This document shows positions 34,101-42,103 of a stretch of 64,000 nucleotides of DNA, in pieces. Source of the stretch: Streptacidiphilus albus JL83 (lineage in GTDB: Bacteria > Actinomycetota > Actinomycetes > Streptomycetales > Streptomycetaceae); contig NZ_JQML01000001.1 of assembly GCF_000744705.1 (NCBI RefSeq), positions 7,698,017 through 7,762,016 of the forward strand. The letters run 5' to 3'. A model generated the notes under the pieces. That model was not told where the DNA came from and searched no databases. It saw nothing but the letters and a program-made list of their open reading frames with translations. Made by a program: the position numbers and the translations under genes. The first letter of the stretch is position 1. Every line of letters begins with the position of its first letter.

Positions 34101-34614
34101 CCAGCCGGACCAGTCGCGGGGCCGGGGTGGCCGGGTCGAGCGGCAGCACCGCCGCCCCGGCCCGCAGCACCGCCAGCAGGCCGACCGCCAGCTCGGCGGT
34201 GCGGTCCAGGCAGACGGCCACCACGGACCGCTCGACGCCGCCGTGGAGCCGCAGCCGCCGGGCGAGCCGCTCGGTCCGCCGGTCCAGCTCCGCGTAGTCG
34301 ATCCGTTCGTCGTCGCACAGCACCGCCCAGGCGTGCGGTGTCCGCTCGGCCTGCTCCCGGACCAGCCGGGTGACGGTCGGCGCCCAGGGGCCGTCCGGGC
34401 CGAGCGGGTGGTCAGGACGGCTGTAGGCCGACCAGCTGTCCGGCGGCGCGGCGTCGAGCGCGGCGGCACAGTCGGCGGCGCTCGCCCAGGGCTCCCCGTT
34501 CCGGGCCCAGCCGGGGGGCACCGGGAGCCGCGCGGGCCAGATGGCGTGCTGCCCGAGGTCGTTGGACAGCAGCAGCTGCTGTCCGTCGGAGAAGCCGAGG
34601 CCGTTCGTACTCAT
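31189..34614 (-). CDS. NRPS-like enzyme: MbtH-like segment, adenylation, thiolation, thioester reductase
   Basis: A 1141-residue monomodular enzyme from ATG 34614. Residues about 8-50 resemble MbtH (LLLSNDLGQHAIWP...VPPGW). The adenylation domain spans about 75-560 with YLIYTSGSTGPPKGVV, NAYGLTETTITST, YRTGDLGRR and PSGKIDRAALP. The carrier serine is in DDFFELGGNSLLAMEML (about residue 669). The reductase domain (about 765-1100) has LLTGATGYCGIHLLDDLL and the YVETKWVSE catalytic Tyr/Lys. There is no condensation domain. It should activate one amino acid and release it reductively as an aldehyde. The pocket residues read by eye (D-T-E-D-V-G-A-I) are acidic and fit a basic amino acid such as arginine. 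Confidence 0.9.
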   Translation of the reverse strand: MSTNGLGFSDGQQLLLSNDLGQHAIWPARLPVPPGWARNGEPWASAADCAAALDAAPPDSWSAYSRPDHPLGPDGPWAPTVTRLVREQAERTPHAWAVLCDDERIDYAELDRRTERLARRLRLHGGVERSVVAVCLDRTAELAVGLLAVLRAGAAVLPLDPATPAPRLVRLVRDADARTVLTNRSHRALFAGATGEGAAVDVLTVEAAEADAGDGLGPEPAGWTPRPQDPAYLIYTSGSTGPPKGVVTSHHALSVALRAAAEFYRLGPGDRVAHLAALAFDTSLEQILAPLVSGATVVLTGRHAWAPTDLLYRIARDRITVVDLTPAYWRRLLSVAGAGLDTLAPLRLVIVGGEVVHADHCRLWLRRFPGTALVNAYGLTETTITSTACELTQDLLPGTDGAPAPVGRPLAGALVHVLDAELRPVPPGERGEVYIGGGRLAEAVWKQPGLTARQFLPDPHADAPGSRMYRTGDLGRRRCDGSLEILGRIDDQLKIHGFRIDPAEVEAVLNSQRGVGQAAVVARTRGSGEQEQVLVAFYTHADTEGGPTADGSPTDGPGRSAELRSALAAVLPAHMVPVEYTPIGQLPLAPSGKIDRAALPGRSALVRPADAGADTGAGSADGSGPGPGPGETRPQPPLTSGMAQLWSLILGVDRIAADDDFFELGGNSLLAMEMLARARVMFGIGIGQVRALTRSLLQDSTLAGFARSAHRARVGTLASADGGAVDFAAESELSPAELSALSKARPVKARPAATEPAASEPPQDVLLTGATGYCGIHLLDDLLEHTSARIHCLVRAADAAEAWERIRASARRYLLHDLSEERVRPIVGDLGKPGFGLTDHDFEHLGSVVDVIYHFGAQVNFIYPYDKLRAVNVGATRELIRLAAPRSVPLHFASTMAVLAGFGAAGVRSVTESTPLDFADYLSVGYVETKWVSEALLRQASLAGLPVTVYRLQDITGTGPAGVLNTATEICALMKFIAESGLCPEVELPLDFLPADVFARAVGHITANHPARGTVYHLTNPHPAVLGSLADSLRRHGFPVTEIPYADWVSALIGFAAGHPAHPITPFVPLFVDRCRHADMSVSEMYFQDVFPQFRRDNAELALLGSGIVLPPVDAPLLDGYLTHLQSIGFLEPVESPADGP

Positions 34615-37600
34615 CGGATCCGCTCCGTCGGTTCGTCGGCGGCCTGCTTCAGCAGCATCGCCTGCGCCTCCTCCGCGGCCACCGGCTTGGCGAAGAGGTA
34701 TCCCTGGCCGAGCGGGCAGCCCATCGACACCAGCAGCTCCCGTTGCTGCTCGTGCTCCACGCCTTCGGCGATCACGGTCAGGCCCAGGGTGTCCGCGAGG
34801 TGCGTGATCCCGTCGACCAGCGCGTACTGCTGGCTGGAGTGTCCGAGTTCGTCGATGAAGGACTTGTCGATCTTGAGGATCGAGATCGGGAACTCGCGCA
34901 GGTAGCTCAATGAGGAGTAGCCGGTCCCGAAGTCGTCGATGGCGATCCGCACGCCCAGCTCGGTGAGGGACTGCATCTCCGCCAGCACCCGGTCGTCGTG
35001 GCGCAGCAGCAGACTCTCCGTCAGTTCCAGGACGAGCGAGGAGGGATCGATCCCGGTCCGGTCGATGACGTGCTGGACCACGTCCAGGAAGCCGTGGTCG
35101 CGGAACTGCCGCGGCGAGACGTTGACGCTCACATAGGGAGGCCGCGGTCCGGCGGCGGACCCGTTGCGGAGCCCGTCCGTCACGCCGCGCCAGCCGACCG
35201 CCTCGGTGGCTGCCCGGCCCAGCACCCAGGCGCCGAGCGGGACGATCTGGCCGCTCTCCTCGGCCAGCGTGATGAACTGCTCCGGGAGCACCGTGCCGCG
35301 CGTCGAGTGCGGCCAGCGCACCAGCGCCTCGAAGCCGACGATCGATGCGTCGGCGAGTTTCACGATCGGCTGGTAGAGCACCACGAACGACTCCACCAGC
35401 GACCGGTCCAGGCTCTCCTGCAGCTCGTGCCGCTCCACCATGCCGCTCTGCATCGCCGGGCGGTAGCGCCGCCACCGCCGCTTTCCCGCCGTCTTCGCCT
35501 CGTACAGCGCCAGGTCGGCGTGGCTGAGCAGCTCCACCGAGTCGAAGCTGTCCTCGGTGGTGGCGATGCCGATGCTGGCGTTGACGCTCACCGGGCCGAC
35601 GCTCAGCCGGAACGGTTCGGCGAAGACGCCCAGCAGGTGGTCGGCGAAGGTCTCCAGGTCCTGGGGCGTCATCGGGTCCTCGACCAGGAGCGCGAACTCG
35701 TCGCCGCCGAGGCGGGCCGCGGTGTCGGACACGCGGACCGCCGTGGACAGCCGCAGCGAGAGGGCGACCAGCAGCTCGTCGCCGACCGGGTGGCCCTGGG
35801 TGTCGTTGACCACCTTGAAGTCGTCCACGTCGACCAGGAGCACGCCGACCACGGTTCCCTCGCGCTGGCTCTGGGTGAGGGCGTGGGTGACCCGCTCGTG
35901 GAACAGCACCCGGTTCGCCAGCCCGGTCAGCGAGTCGTGGAAGGCGCGGTGGGTGAGCTCGCGTTCGAGCTTGCGCTGCTCGGTCACGTCGCGCAGGGTC
36001 AGCACCAGCCCGGCGACGGTCGCCTCCCGGCGCAGGTCGCTGCACCGGACCTCGACCTCGATGGTGGCCTGGTCGGTGCGCAGCATCTGCCAGTGCTCGC
36101 GCCGGTCCGGTTCATCGCGGGCCCGCATCTGGCTCAGCGCCCGGGTGACGGTGCCGCTCTCCTGTGCGGGCACGAGATCGGCGAGCCGGGACCCGGCCAG
36201 GGTCGCGGATCCCAGCACCTGGCGGGCCGACGGGCTGGCGTACCGGATCCGGTCCCCCTCGTCGAGGATCAGGATGACGTCGGAGGCGTTCTGCACCAGG
36301 GTCCTGAAGTACGCCTCGCTGTTGCGCTTGCTCACCTCCTGGCTCAGGGCGATCCGTTCGACGGCCAGCGTGCCCTGGGCGGCGAGGGTGGCCAGGCTGT
36401 CCCGCAGCACCAGCAGGTCCCGCTCGTCGCCGGCCACGATGAGGGCGCCGATCAGCGGATCCGGCGCCGACTTCTCCCGCAGCGCCAGCGGGCACAGCAG
36501 GGTGCTGCGCAGCGGATGGAAGCGCGCGGTCAGCTCCTCGCCCAGGGCGTCCACGCCGAGCAGCCTGGTCCCGCCGTGCCCGGCCTGCGCCTGGACCAGG
36601 GAGCGGGTCCGCTCGGTCATCCCGATCTGCTCGCCGTCGGCGGCGCGGGTCAGCCAGAGCCGGTCGTCCTTGCGGATGGCCAGCAGGGCATCGTGCTGCG
36701 GGCTGTCCGCCAGCAGCGAGGTCACCGCCCGCTGGACCGCCGTGGCGACCTGCGGCACGTCCGCCGCCAGGCTCAGCGAGGCCACCGCGCCCCGCAGCGT
36801 CCGTTCGCGGGTCACCGCCCGCCGGTGCGTCTCCGCCACCTCGGCCAGCCGGTAGAGCACCAGGAAGAAGAGGATCGCGGAGAACGCCCCGATCACGCCC
36901 ACATTGCTGGTGTCACCGCGGATCGAGGCCAGCACCAGCATCGCCGGGGCGATCAGCGATGCCAGGGTGAGCAGGCCCACCCGGACCCGGGCGTTGTCCG
37001 GGTGCCATTCCGTGGGTTCGGTGAGCGTCACCATGGACGGGTGCAGCGCGGCCGATCCCCAGGCGCCGTAGAAGACCGCCCAGCCCAGGTCCACCGGGGT
37101 GCCGGTGCGCCAGGTCCCGTGGAGCTGGATCAGCGCGTAGGCGATGTCGGCGGCGAGCAGCCCGAAGGTGCCCGCGGTCAGCAGCACCACGGACACGCTC
37201 TTCCCGCCGCGCGGTGCCAGCAGTCGCGCCAGCATCGCCAGCACCAGGATGTCGCCCAGCGGATAGGCGATGGAGATGGCCTTCTGGATCCAGCTCAGCC
37301 CCGGGGTGTGCGCGTACGGGACGATGACGTAGATCCAGAGGAGCAGCGCGATCCCGACGGTCAGGGTCAGCGCGTCGATCAGGCTAGCCCGGTCGCGCCG
37401 GGCGGTGCGCCAGCGGACGAAGCCGAGCAGCCCGGCGGCGTAGAGGCCGTAGGTGGCCAGGTAGAAGGCGTCGGCGACCGAGGGGAACAGGCTTTCGTGC
37501 AGGTACTGGATGATGATGATCTGCGCCAGCTCACCCGCGGTGAAACTGAGGTTGGCCGCGGCCAGCAGGTACCAGGGAAGGCTGTGCGCGGGGCGGTGGT

Positions 37601-37754
37601 AGGCGATTCCGATGAGGATGCCGACGACGCCGCTCAGCCCGACCCCCACGAAGATCAGCCGCTGGTCGGAGAACGCGTAGTAGACGGACGTGAGTGCGAC
37701 CATCCAGACGCCGAAGCACGTCATCAGGAAAGGCCATCGCTGCCGGGTTTCCAA
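34611..37754 (-). CDS. Membrane-bound bifunctional c-di-GMP enzyme (7TM-GAF-like-PAS-GGDEF-EAL)
   Basis: I use TTG 37754, preceded by GGAGGAGG with 6-base spacing, giving 1047 residues. About eight hydrophobic helices (15-330) precede a GAF-like region, a PAS domain (YFRTLVQNASDVILILDEGDRIRYASP, about 485), a GGDEF domain and an EAL domain. The cyclase motif ARLGGDEFALL is intact, with an RVSD inhibitory site 5 residues before it. The phosphodiesterase motifs FEALVRW, TESLLL, IDDFGTGYSS, KIDKSFI and EGVE are intact. Both activities are therefore possible. Its stop overlaps the NRPS-like start (ATGA), so c-di-GMP turnover is coupled to peptide biosynthesis at expression level. Confidence 0.92.
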   Translation of the reverse strand: METRQRWPFLMTCFGVWMVALTSVYYAFSDQRLIFVGVGLSGVVGILIGIAYHRPAHSLPWYLLAAANLSFTAGELAQIIIIQYLHESLFPSVADAFYLATYGLYAAGLLGFVRWRTARRDRASLIDALTLTVGIALLLWIYVIVPYAHTPGLSWIQKAISIAYPLGDILVLAMLARLLAPRGGKSVSVVLLTAGTFGLLAADIAYALIQLHGTWRTGTPVDLGWAVFYGAWGSAALHPSMVTLTEPTEWHPDNARVRVGLLTLASLIAPAMLVLASIRGDTSNVGVIGAFSAILFFLVLYRLAEVAETHRRAVTRERTLRGAVASLSLAADVPQVATAVQRAVTSLLADSPQHDALLAIRKDDRLWLTRAADGEQIGMTERTRSLVQAQAGHGGTRLLGVDALGEELTARFHPLRSTLLCPLALREKSAPDPLIGALIVAGDERDLLVLRDSLATLAAQGTLAVERIALSQEVSKRNSEAYFRTLVQNASDVILILDEGDRIRYASPSARQVLGSATLAGSRLADLVPAQESGTVTRALSQMRARDEPDRREHWQMLRTDQATIEVEVRCSDLRREATVAGLVLTLRDVTEQRKLERELTHRAFHDSLTGLANRVLFHERVTHALTQSQREGTVVGVLLVDVDDFKVVNDTQGHPVGDELLVALSLRLSTAVRVSDTAARLGGDEFALLVEDPMTPQDLETFADHLLGVFAEPFRLSVGPVSVNASIGIATTEDSFDSVELLSHADLALYEAKTAGKRRWRRYRPAMQSGMVERHELQESLDRSLVESFVVLYQPIVKLADASIVGFEALVRWPHSTRGTVLPEQFITLAEESGQIVPLGAWVLGRAATEAVGWRGVTDGLRNGSAAGPRPPYVSVNVSPRQFRDHGFLDVVQHVIDRTGIDPSSLVLELTESLLLRHDDRVLAEMQSLTELGVRIAIDDFGTGYSSLSYLREFPISILKIDKSFIDELGHSSQQYALVDGITHLADTLGLTVIAEGVEHEQQRELLVSMGCPLGQGYLFAKPVAAEEAQAMLLKQAADEPTERIR

Positions 37755-38056
37755 CGCTGCCTCCTCCTGCCTGCCCTGCCGAGGAGCATCCCGGTACCGC
37801 CGCTGCTGGAGGGGCAGCCGGGACTCCGGAGAGGGGGCGCGAGCGGCACGGACGGTTCCGCATTCGGAGCACCGCTCCGGTCGCCTGCCGCGTGCCTCCT
37901 TGGGCGAGCGTGCCTCCTTGGGGGGAGAGAAGAACGTCACAGCCTCAATCAACGCTATACCTGGCCCAGCCCCTCCGCATGTACACCTCGGGTCGGCCCG
38001 CCCGACCTCCCTGCGTCCGACCGGGCGCCTCGGCCTGGCGGCCCTCGGCCCGGGGT
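37755..38056. other. Upstream region of the c-di-GMP/NRPS operon
   Basis: The 302 bases hold the expected promoter of the minus-strand operon. A direct repeat GCGTGCCTCCTTGGG occurs twice in tandem (37890-37925). An AT-richer stretch with CAATCAACGCTATACC near 37950-37970 may contain the promoter. No gene is supported, although an in-frame extension of the GGDEF-EAL frame to ATG 37952 is open. Confidence 0.45.
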
Positions 38057-38093
38057 GACGGGCGGCGACCGGTCGTCACCGGGGCCGCCCGTC
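38057..38093 (-). terminator. Hairpin ending the GMC operon
   Basis: A 10-bp perfect stem GACGGGCGGC (38057-38066) pairs with GCCGCCCGTC (38084-38093), 14 bases beyond the last stop of the GMC operon on the minus strand. Confidence 0.65.
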
Positions 38094-38106
38094 CACCGCG
38101 GGAGGG

Positions 38107-38988
38107 TCAGCCGGTGGCGACCCAGTAGGGGCGGTTCTGGGCGGCGACCGGGGGCGACTGGTAGACCCAGGCGCCGGCCGGCTGCCTGTCCTTGAGCAGG
38201 TCGACGAACTTCTTGCTCAGCCCCTGCGGGGCGGCGCCGCCGAGGGCCAGCTTCACCCTTCCGGTGCTGCGGGCCAGGTCGTACCAGACGTACGGCGAGA
38301 AGACGTTGAGCGGGGCGGCCAGCGGCCGGAAGGAGCCGTCGGGCTGCTTGCGGCTGCCGTACTCGGTGAACGGCGCGGCGCTGACCGGCTGCGGGCCGAG
38401 GCCGTGGAGGTCGGCCTCGAAGGAGAAGTAGGTGTTGGCGGGGGTGAAGGCGCCGTTGGCGTCGGCGCTGCCGAAGACGCCGCAGACGGCCTTCCACCGG
38501 TCCACCGCGTTCGCATCGGCGGTGGTGTCGTTGGGGACCGGGAGGGTGGGGTCGAAGCCGGCCTTGAACTTGGGCTCGTTGAAGAGCTTCTGCCCGGCGT
38601 CGATGGCGATCTGGCTGTCGCAGGCGACGTGCATCCGGCAGAAGCCGAGGCCGCGGGTCTGGTCGGAGCCGTAGGCGTACTGCTGGTAGGTCAGCTTCGG
38701 GACCCGGTTCGCGTCGGCGGCGGGGAAGGCGACGATGTTGAGCTCCACCTCCTGGGTGATGCTCGCCCCCTTGGCGAACTGGCCGCAGTAGAGCTGGTAG
38801 TTGAAGGAGAGGCAGACCTGGTCGTCGAAGACGGCCGGGGACAGGTGGGCGCCGCTCGGGGACTCCTTCAGCAGCTCGGTGACGGCCGCCCGGTCGGTCA
38901 GCAGGTAGTCGAAGCCGATGTTGCTGAAGGTGCCGTAGAAGAACGGCAGGCTGAAGCCCGGGGGGAGGTCGGGCAGGGTGTTGCTCAC
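38107..38988 (-). CDS. Acetoacetate decarboxylase-like superfamily protein (tentative), last gene of GMC operon
   Basis: A 293-residue soluble protein from GTG 38988, overlapping the upstream stop by 4 bases. The segments SLPFFYGTFSNIGFDYLLTDRAAVTELL, LTYQQYAYGSDQTRGLGFCRMHVACDSQIAIDAGQKLFNEPKF and FSFEADLHGLGP resemble in order the strands and the AGREL(F/W)G element of acetoacetate decarboxylase-like proteins. I cannot identify the catalytic lysine with confidence. It may be a decarboxylase, hydrolase or binding protein for the operon's substrate. Confidence 0.55.
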   Translation of the reverse strand: MSNTLPDLPPGFSLPFFYGTFSNIGFDYLLTDRAAVTELLKESPSGAHLSPAVFDDQVCLSFNYQLYCGQFAKGASITQEVELNIVAFPAADANRVPKLTYQQYAYGSDQTRGLGFCRMHVACDSQIAIDAGQKLFNEPKFKAGFDPTLPVPNDTTADANAVDRWKAVCGVFGSADANGAFTPANTYFSFEADLHGLGPQPVSAAPFTEYGSRKQPDGSFRPLAAPLNVFSPYVWYDLARSTGRVKLALGGAAPQGLSKKFVDLLKDRQPAGAWVYQSPPVAAQNRPYWVATG

Positions 38989-40163
38989 GGGTGCTGCTCC
39001 TCGGGGGTGGGGGAGGCGGCGGCCTTCGCCGCCGCGTCGGCACGGGCCTGGACGAAGTGCTGCTCGGTCAGCTCGAAGGTCGGACTGGCGTGGATGCCCT
39101 GCGCCGCCCTGGCCCGGTCCGGATGCGGGTTGCGGTAGAGCCGCTGGCTCAGGTCGCGCAGCTCCAGCATCACCGGCACGGCCTGGCGCATGACCCACGG
39201 ATCGCCGGTGAAGGCCAGCTGCAGCAGGGCCAGCAGGTGTGCGTACGTCCGGTTGAAGAACTCGGCCTGGGCGCGGACCTGCGAGCCCTCGGGGTAGTGC
39301 GCCACCTTCGCCCGGGGGTCGATCCGGTACGCCTCGTCCCAGACGACGTCGAGCAGCGGGCCGCTCGGTCCCGTGCGCGGCAGGTCGTGCGCGCCGTACC
39401 TGCGGCCCACCCGGATCTCCTTGAACCGGAAGTAGTGCGCGACCTGGCGCTGCTCGCCGAAGAAGATGTCGTCGCTGTCCCAGATGGTGTCGGCCACGCC
39501 CTCGCCCTGGTCGCTGATCACCTCCACGGCCAGCAGGGCGCTCTTCAGATCGGTGACCGGGAAGGCCTCGCCGCCGGAGTTGTAGAAGTCGGTCGGGCCG
39601 ACCTGGCGGCGCGGGTCGCCGGTGAAGAGGGTGGCCGGGGCGGCCGGGTCCCTGCGGTGCTGCTCGCGCTGCTCCCGCTCCAGGGCGATCAGGCCCTTCC
39701 GGATCGCGTCGTAGAACTGGCCGATGGAGGTCCAGCCCTCGTCGTCCTCGGCTTCGCCCCCGGCGGGCGGGACCAGCGCGCGCGGGCGCTCGATCAGCAG
39801 GAAGGTGTCCAGCGCCGCCGGGGAGAAGTTCTGGAGCGGGATCTCCGGCAGGCTCCGGCTGCTGAACGGCAGCCTGGCCGGGTACCCGGCGACGAAGCCG
39901 GGACGGGCCACATCGGGGGTGCCGCCGACGGCGTTGAGCAGGTTCGCGGCCAGCGTCAGGTGCAGCATCTCCTCCATCAGCACGCTGCGGATGGTGTCGT
40001 AGGAGAAGCGGTTGGCGCCCGGCCGGATCGAGTACATCCCGCTCATGTAGACCGGGACGGTGAAGTGCTCGACCTCCAGCGCGGCCTGGAGGAAGTCCCT
40101 CAGCTCCTTGAGGCCGGCCGGCGGCCGGTACTTGCCCTGGCTGAGCGCGGTGGCGGTGATCAC
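38985..40163 (-). CDS. Ferritin-like protein (VioB/RebD-type PF12902 fold)
   Basis: A 392-residue protein from GTG 40163 (GTGA overlap with the GMC stop). Helices with LQAALEVEHFTVPVYMSGMYS and LMEEMLHLTLAANLLNAVGGTP carry the Glu and ExxH motifs of the ferritin-like fold. The domain is found at the N-terminus of violacein VioB and in free-standing proteins next to oxidoreductases. Further helices include FYDAIRKGLIALE, LLAVEVISDQGEGV and HYFRFKEI. The exact activity of free-standing members is unknown to me; a metal-dependent oxidative step or substrate channel is possible. Confidence 0.78.
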   Translation of the reverse strand: MITATALSQGKYRPPAGLKELRDFLQAALEVEHFTVPVYMSGMYSIRPGANRFSYDTIRSVLMEEMLHLTLAANLLNAVGGTPDVARPGFVAGYPARLPFSSRSLPEIPLQNFSPAALDTFLLIERPRALVPPAGGEAEDDEGWTSIGQFYDAIRKGLIALEREQREQHRRDPAAPATLFTGDPRRQVGPTDFYNSGGEAFPVTDLKSALLAVEVISDQGEGVADTIWDSDDIFFGEQRQVAHYFRFKEIRVGRRYGAHDLPRTGPSGPLLDVVWDEAYRIDPRAKVAHYPEGSQVRAQAEFFNRTYAHLLALLQLAFTGDPWVMRQAVPVMLELRDLSQRLYRNPHPDRARAAQGIHASPTFELTEQHFVQARADAAAKAAASPTPEEQHP

Positions 40164-42103
40164 TGGGCGGCCTCCAGCACGGGCTGCCGGGCCGCGGTCA
40201 CCGGGTGGTGCAGCGAGGTGAGTTCGCGGTGGATCTCCTCGGCGCTGCGCAGGGCGAGGGCGGCCATGGTGAGGGTGGGGTTGCTGGTGCCGATGGAGGG
40301 CATGCTGCCGCAGCCCACGGCGAAGAGGTTGGGATGGTCGTGGGTGCGCTGGTAGGAGTCGACCACCGAGGTCGCCCGCTGGGCGCCCATGATGTGGGTG
40401 CCCGCGCCGTGTCCCGCGCCGTGGAAGCCGAGATCGAGCTCCTCGGTCTGCCCCTCCGGCCGGTGCCGGAAGTGGCCGAGCGGCGGGATGTCGCCGCGGA
40501 CCCGGTAGTCGGTGAAGTCCTCCGCACCGAGCGCCCGGAAGATCTCCGCCGCGACCCGGCGCGCGGCGTAGACGCCGTCCCTGACCCGGGTGTCGAGGTC
40601 GTAGTGGAGGATCGGCTTGGGGTTGCCCAGGCCGTCCCGGTAGCGCTGCGGGTCGATGGTGACCCGGTTGGCCGGGTCGGCGGGCTGCTCCACCGCGATC
40701 TGCAGCTGCACCTGCCGGTTGAGCTCGTCGCCCAGCCGTCGGCGCAGCCCGGGGCCGAAGAGCCCGTCGGCCTTGACCTCGCCCTCGGCGTCGCCGCCGA
40801 GGCCGACCATGGAGCCGACGCTGCTGAACGGCGCGCCGGTGGCCCAGCCCCAGCCCCAGTTGCCGATCTCGATCCGGAACGGTGCGCGCCGCTTGCGGCC
40901 GCTGCCGAAGCGGAAGCATTCGAGTCCGGAGGTGTGCCCCGGGCCGCGGAACGCCCCGATGGGCTCCGCCTGCGGCATCCGGGACCAGGCCAGGAAGGTC
41001 GGATGGTCCATCAGGTGGCGGCCGACGTAGCCGCTGCTGTTGGCCAGCTCGGAGGAGAGCAGGATGACGGCGTTCTCGATGGCGTGGGCGGCCAGCACGA
41101 CGATGTCCGCCTCGGCCGTGTACGGGGTGCCCACCGGCGCGGCCGGGTCGCTGTACTCGCGGAACTCCACGCCGCGCACGGAGCTGCCGCGCCCCGGCAG
41201 CACCCGGCTGACCACGCAGCGGGTGGCGACGTGCACCGAGTCGGTGAAGTCCTGCTGCAGCCGCAGCGGCGAGGACTTGGCCTGGACCGGGCAGATCGGG
41301 GTGCAGCTGGCGTTGCCCACGCAGCGCTCGCCGAAGTTCGGCAGCCCGACGGCGCCGACCGGACGGTAGCCCCGGCCGTCGTCGAAGAGCGGGTTGGGCG
41401 TGCTGTTGCGTCCCTGCGGCAGGGTGTAGACCTTCGGCGTGTAGGGCAGCTGGGCCACCGGGTCGGTGATCTCCTTGCCGGTGAGCTTCCGGTGGAACAC
41501 CCCGTCCTGGTAGCTGGCCGGGATCTCCTCCATCGGGTACTGGTAGTCGCGCTCCGGCACGACGCCGAGCTCGTGCTGCTCGGCCCCGTTGCCGGCCGTG
41601 CCGATCAGCCGCTCGGCCTGCTGCAGGTACGGCTCCAGCTGCTCGGCCGTCAGCGGCCAGTCCCGCCCGTAGCGGTAGAGGGACCTGGTCGCGTAGTCCT
41701 CCGGAAGCATCCTGGGCACGGCGCCCAGCCAGTGCATGGCCGCGCCGCCCAGCGCCCGGATGTAGTCGGTGCCGTACGGCAGCGGTCCGGTCTGGACGAA
41801 GTGGCCGGTGGAGGTGTAGCCGCCCGGGACCGCGTGGAGGTCCAGGACGTCGGGGAAGGGCGCGGCCCGGTTGGGGCGGTAGCCGGCGTTCGGCACCTTG
41901 ATCGGGGCGACGTTGAAGGTGTCCAGCGAGTCCTGGTAGCCCGGCCAGGTCTCGGTGCCGGGGTTCCCGGCCTCCAGGACCAGCACCCGCCAGCCCTGCC
42001 TGCCCAGTTGCCGGCCCAGCAGGCTGCCGGCCCAGCCGCTGCCGACGATGATCACGTCGTAGCGGCGGCCGTTGACCTGGGCGCCGGTGGTGGTCACGGT
42101 CAT
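40160..42103 (-). CDS. GMC family FAD oxidoreductase (second copy)
   Basis: A 647-residue GMC enzyme from ATG 42103 (ATGA overlap). It has the FAD motif YDVIIVGSGWAGSLLGRQLGRQGWRVLVLEAG, a ferredoxin-like cysteine stretch CVGNASCTPICPVQAKS as in sugar-acid dehydrogenases, and the C-terminal GHGAGTHIMGAQRATSVVDSYQRTH plus FAVGCGSMPSIGTSNPTLTMAALALR. The closing His/Asn catalytic region is thus intact. It resembles gluconate/sorbitol dehydrogenase large subunits more than cholesterol oxidases. Substrate unknown. Confidence 0.88.
   Translation of the reverse strand: MTVTTTGAQVNGRRYDVIIVGSGWAGSLLGRQLGRQGWRVLVLEAGNPGTETWPGYQDSLDTFNVAPIKVPNAGYRPNRAAPFPDVLDLHAVPGGYTSTGHFVQTGPLPYGTDYIRALGGAAMHWLGAVPRMLPEDYATRSLYRYGRDWPLTAEQLEPYLQQAERLIGTAGNGAEQHELGVVPERDYQYPMEEIPASYQDGVFHRKLTGKEITDPVAQLPYTPKVYTLPQGRNSTPNPLFDDGRGYRPVGAVGLPNFGERCVGNASCTPICPVQAKSSPLRLQQDFTDSVHVATRCVVSRVLPGRGSSVRGVEFREYSDPAAPVGTPYTAEADIVVLAAHAIENAVILLSSELANSSGYVGRHLMDHPTFLAWSRMPQAEPIGAFRGPGHTSGLECFRFGSGRKRRAPFRIEIGNWGWGWATGAPFSSVGSMVGLGGDAEGEVKADGLFGPGLRRRLGDELNRQVQLQIAVEQPADPANRVTIDPQRYRDGLGNPKPILHYDLDTRVRDGVYAARRVAAEIFRALGAEDFTDYRVRGDIPPLGHFRHRPEGQTEELDLGFHGAGHGAGTHIMGAQRATSVVDSYQRTHDHPNLFAVGCGSMPSIGTSNPTLTMAALALRSAEEIHRELTSLHHPVTAARQPVLEAAQ

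Noticed and set aside
37755..37952. N-terminal extension of the GGDEF-EAL protein to ATG 37952
   Set aside because: The TTG at 37754 has a GGAGGAGG site at ideal spacing, and the extra 66 residues are Arg/Pro-rich and not membrane-like.
30989..38195. Very long open frames on alternative frames or the opposite strand (over 1000 codons) across the NRPS-like and GGDEF-EAL genes
   Set aside because: They are Arg/Pro/Gly/Ala-rich translations without motifs and arise from the absence of AT-rich stop codons. The accepted frames contain full conserved domains.
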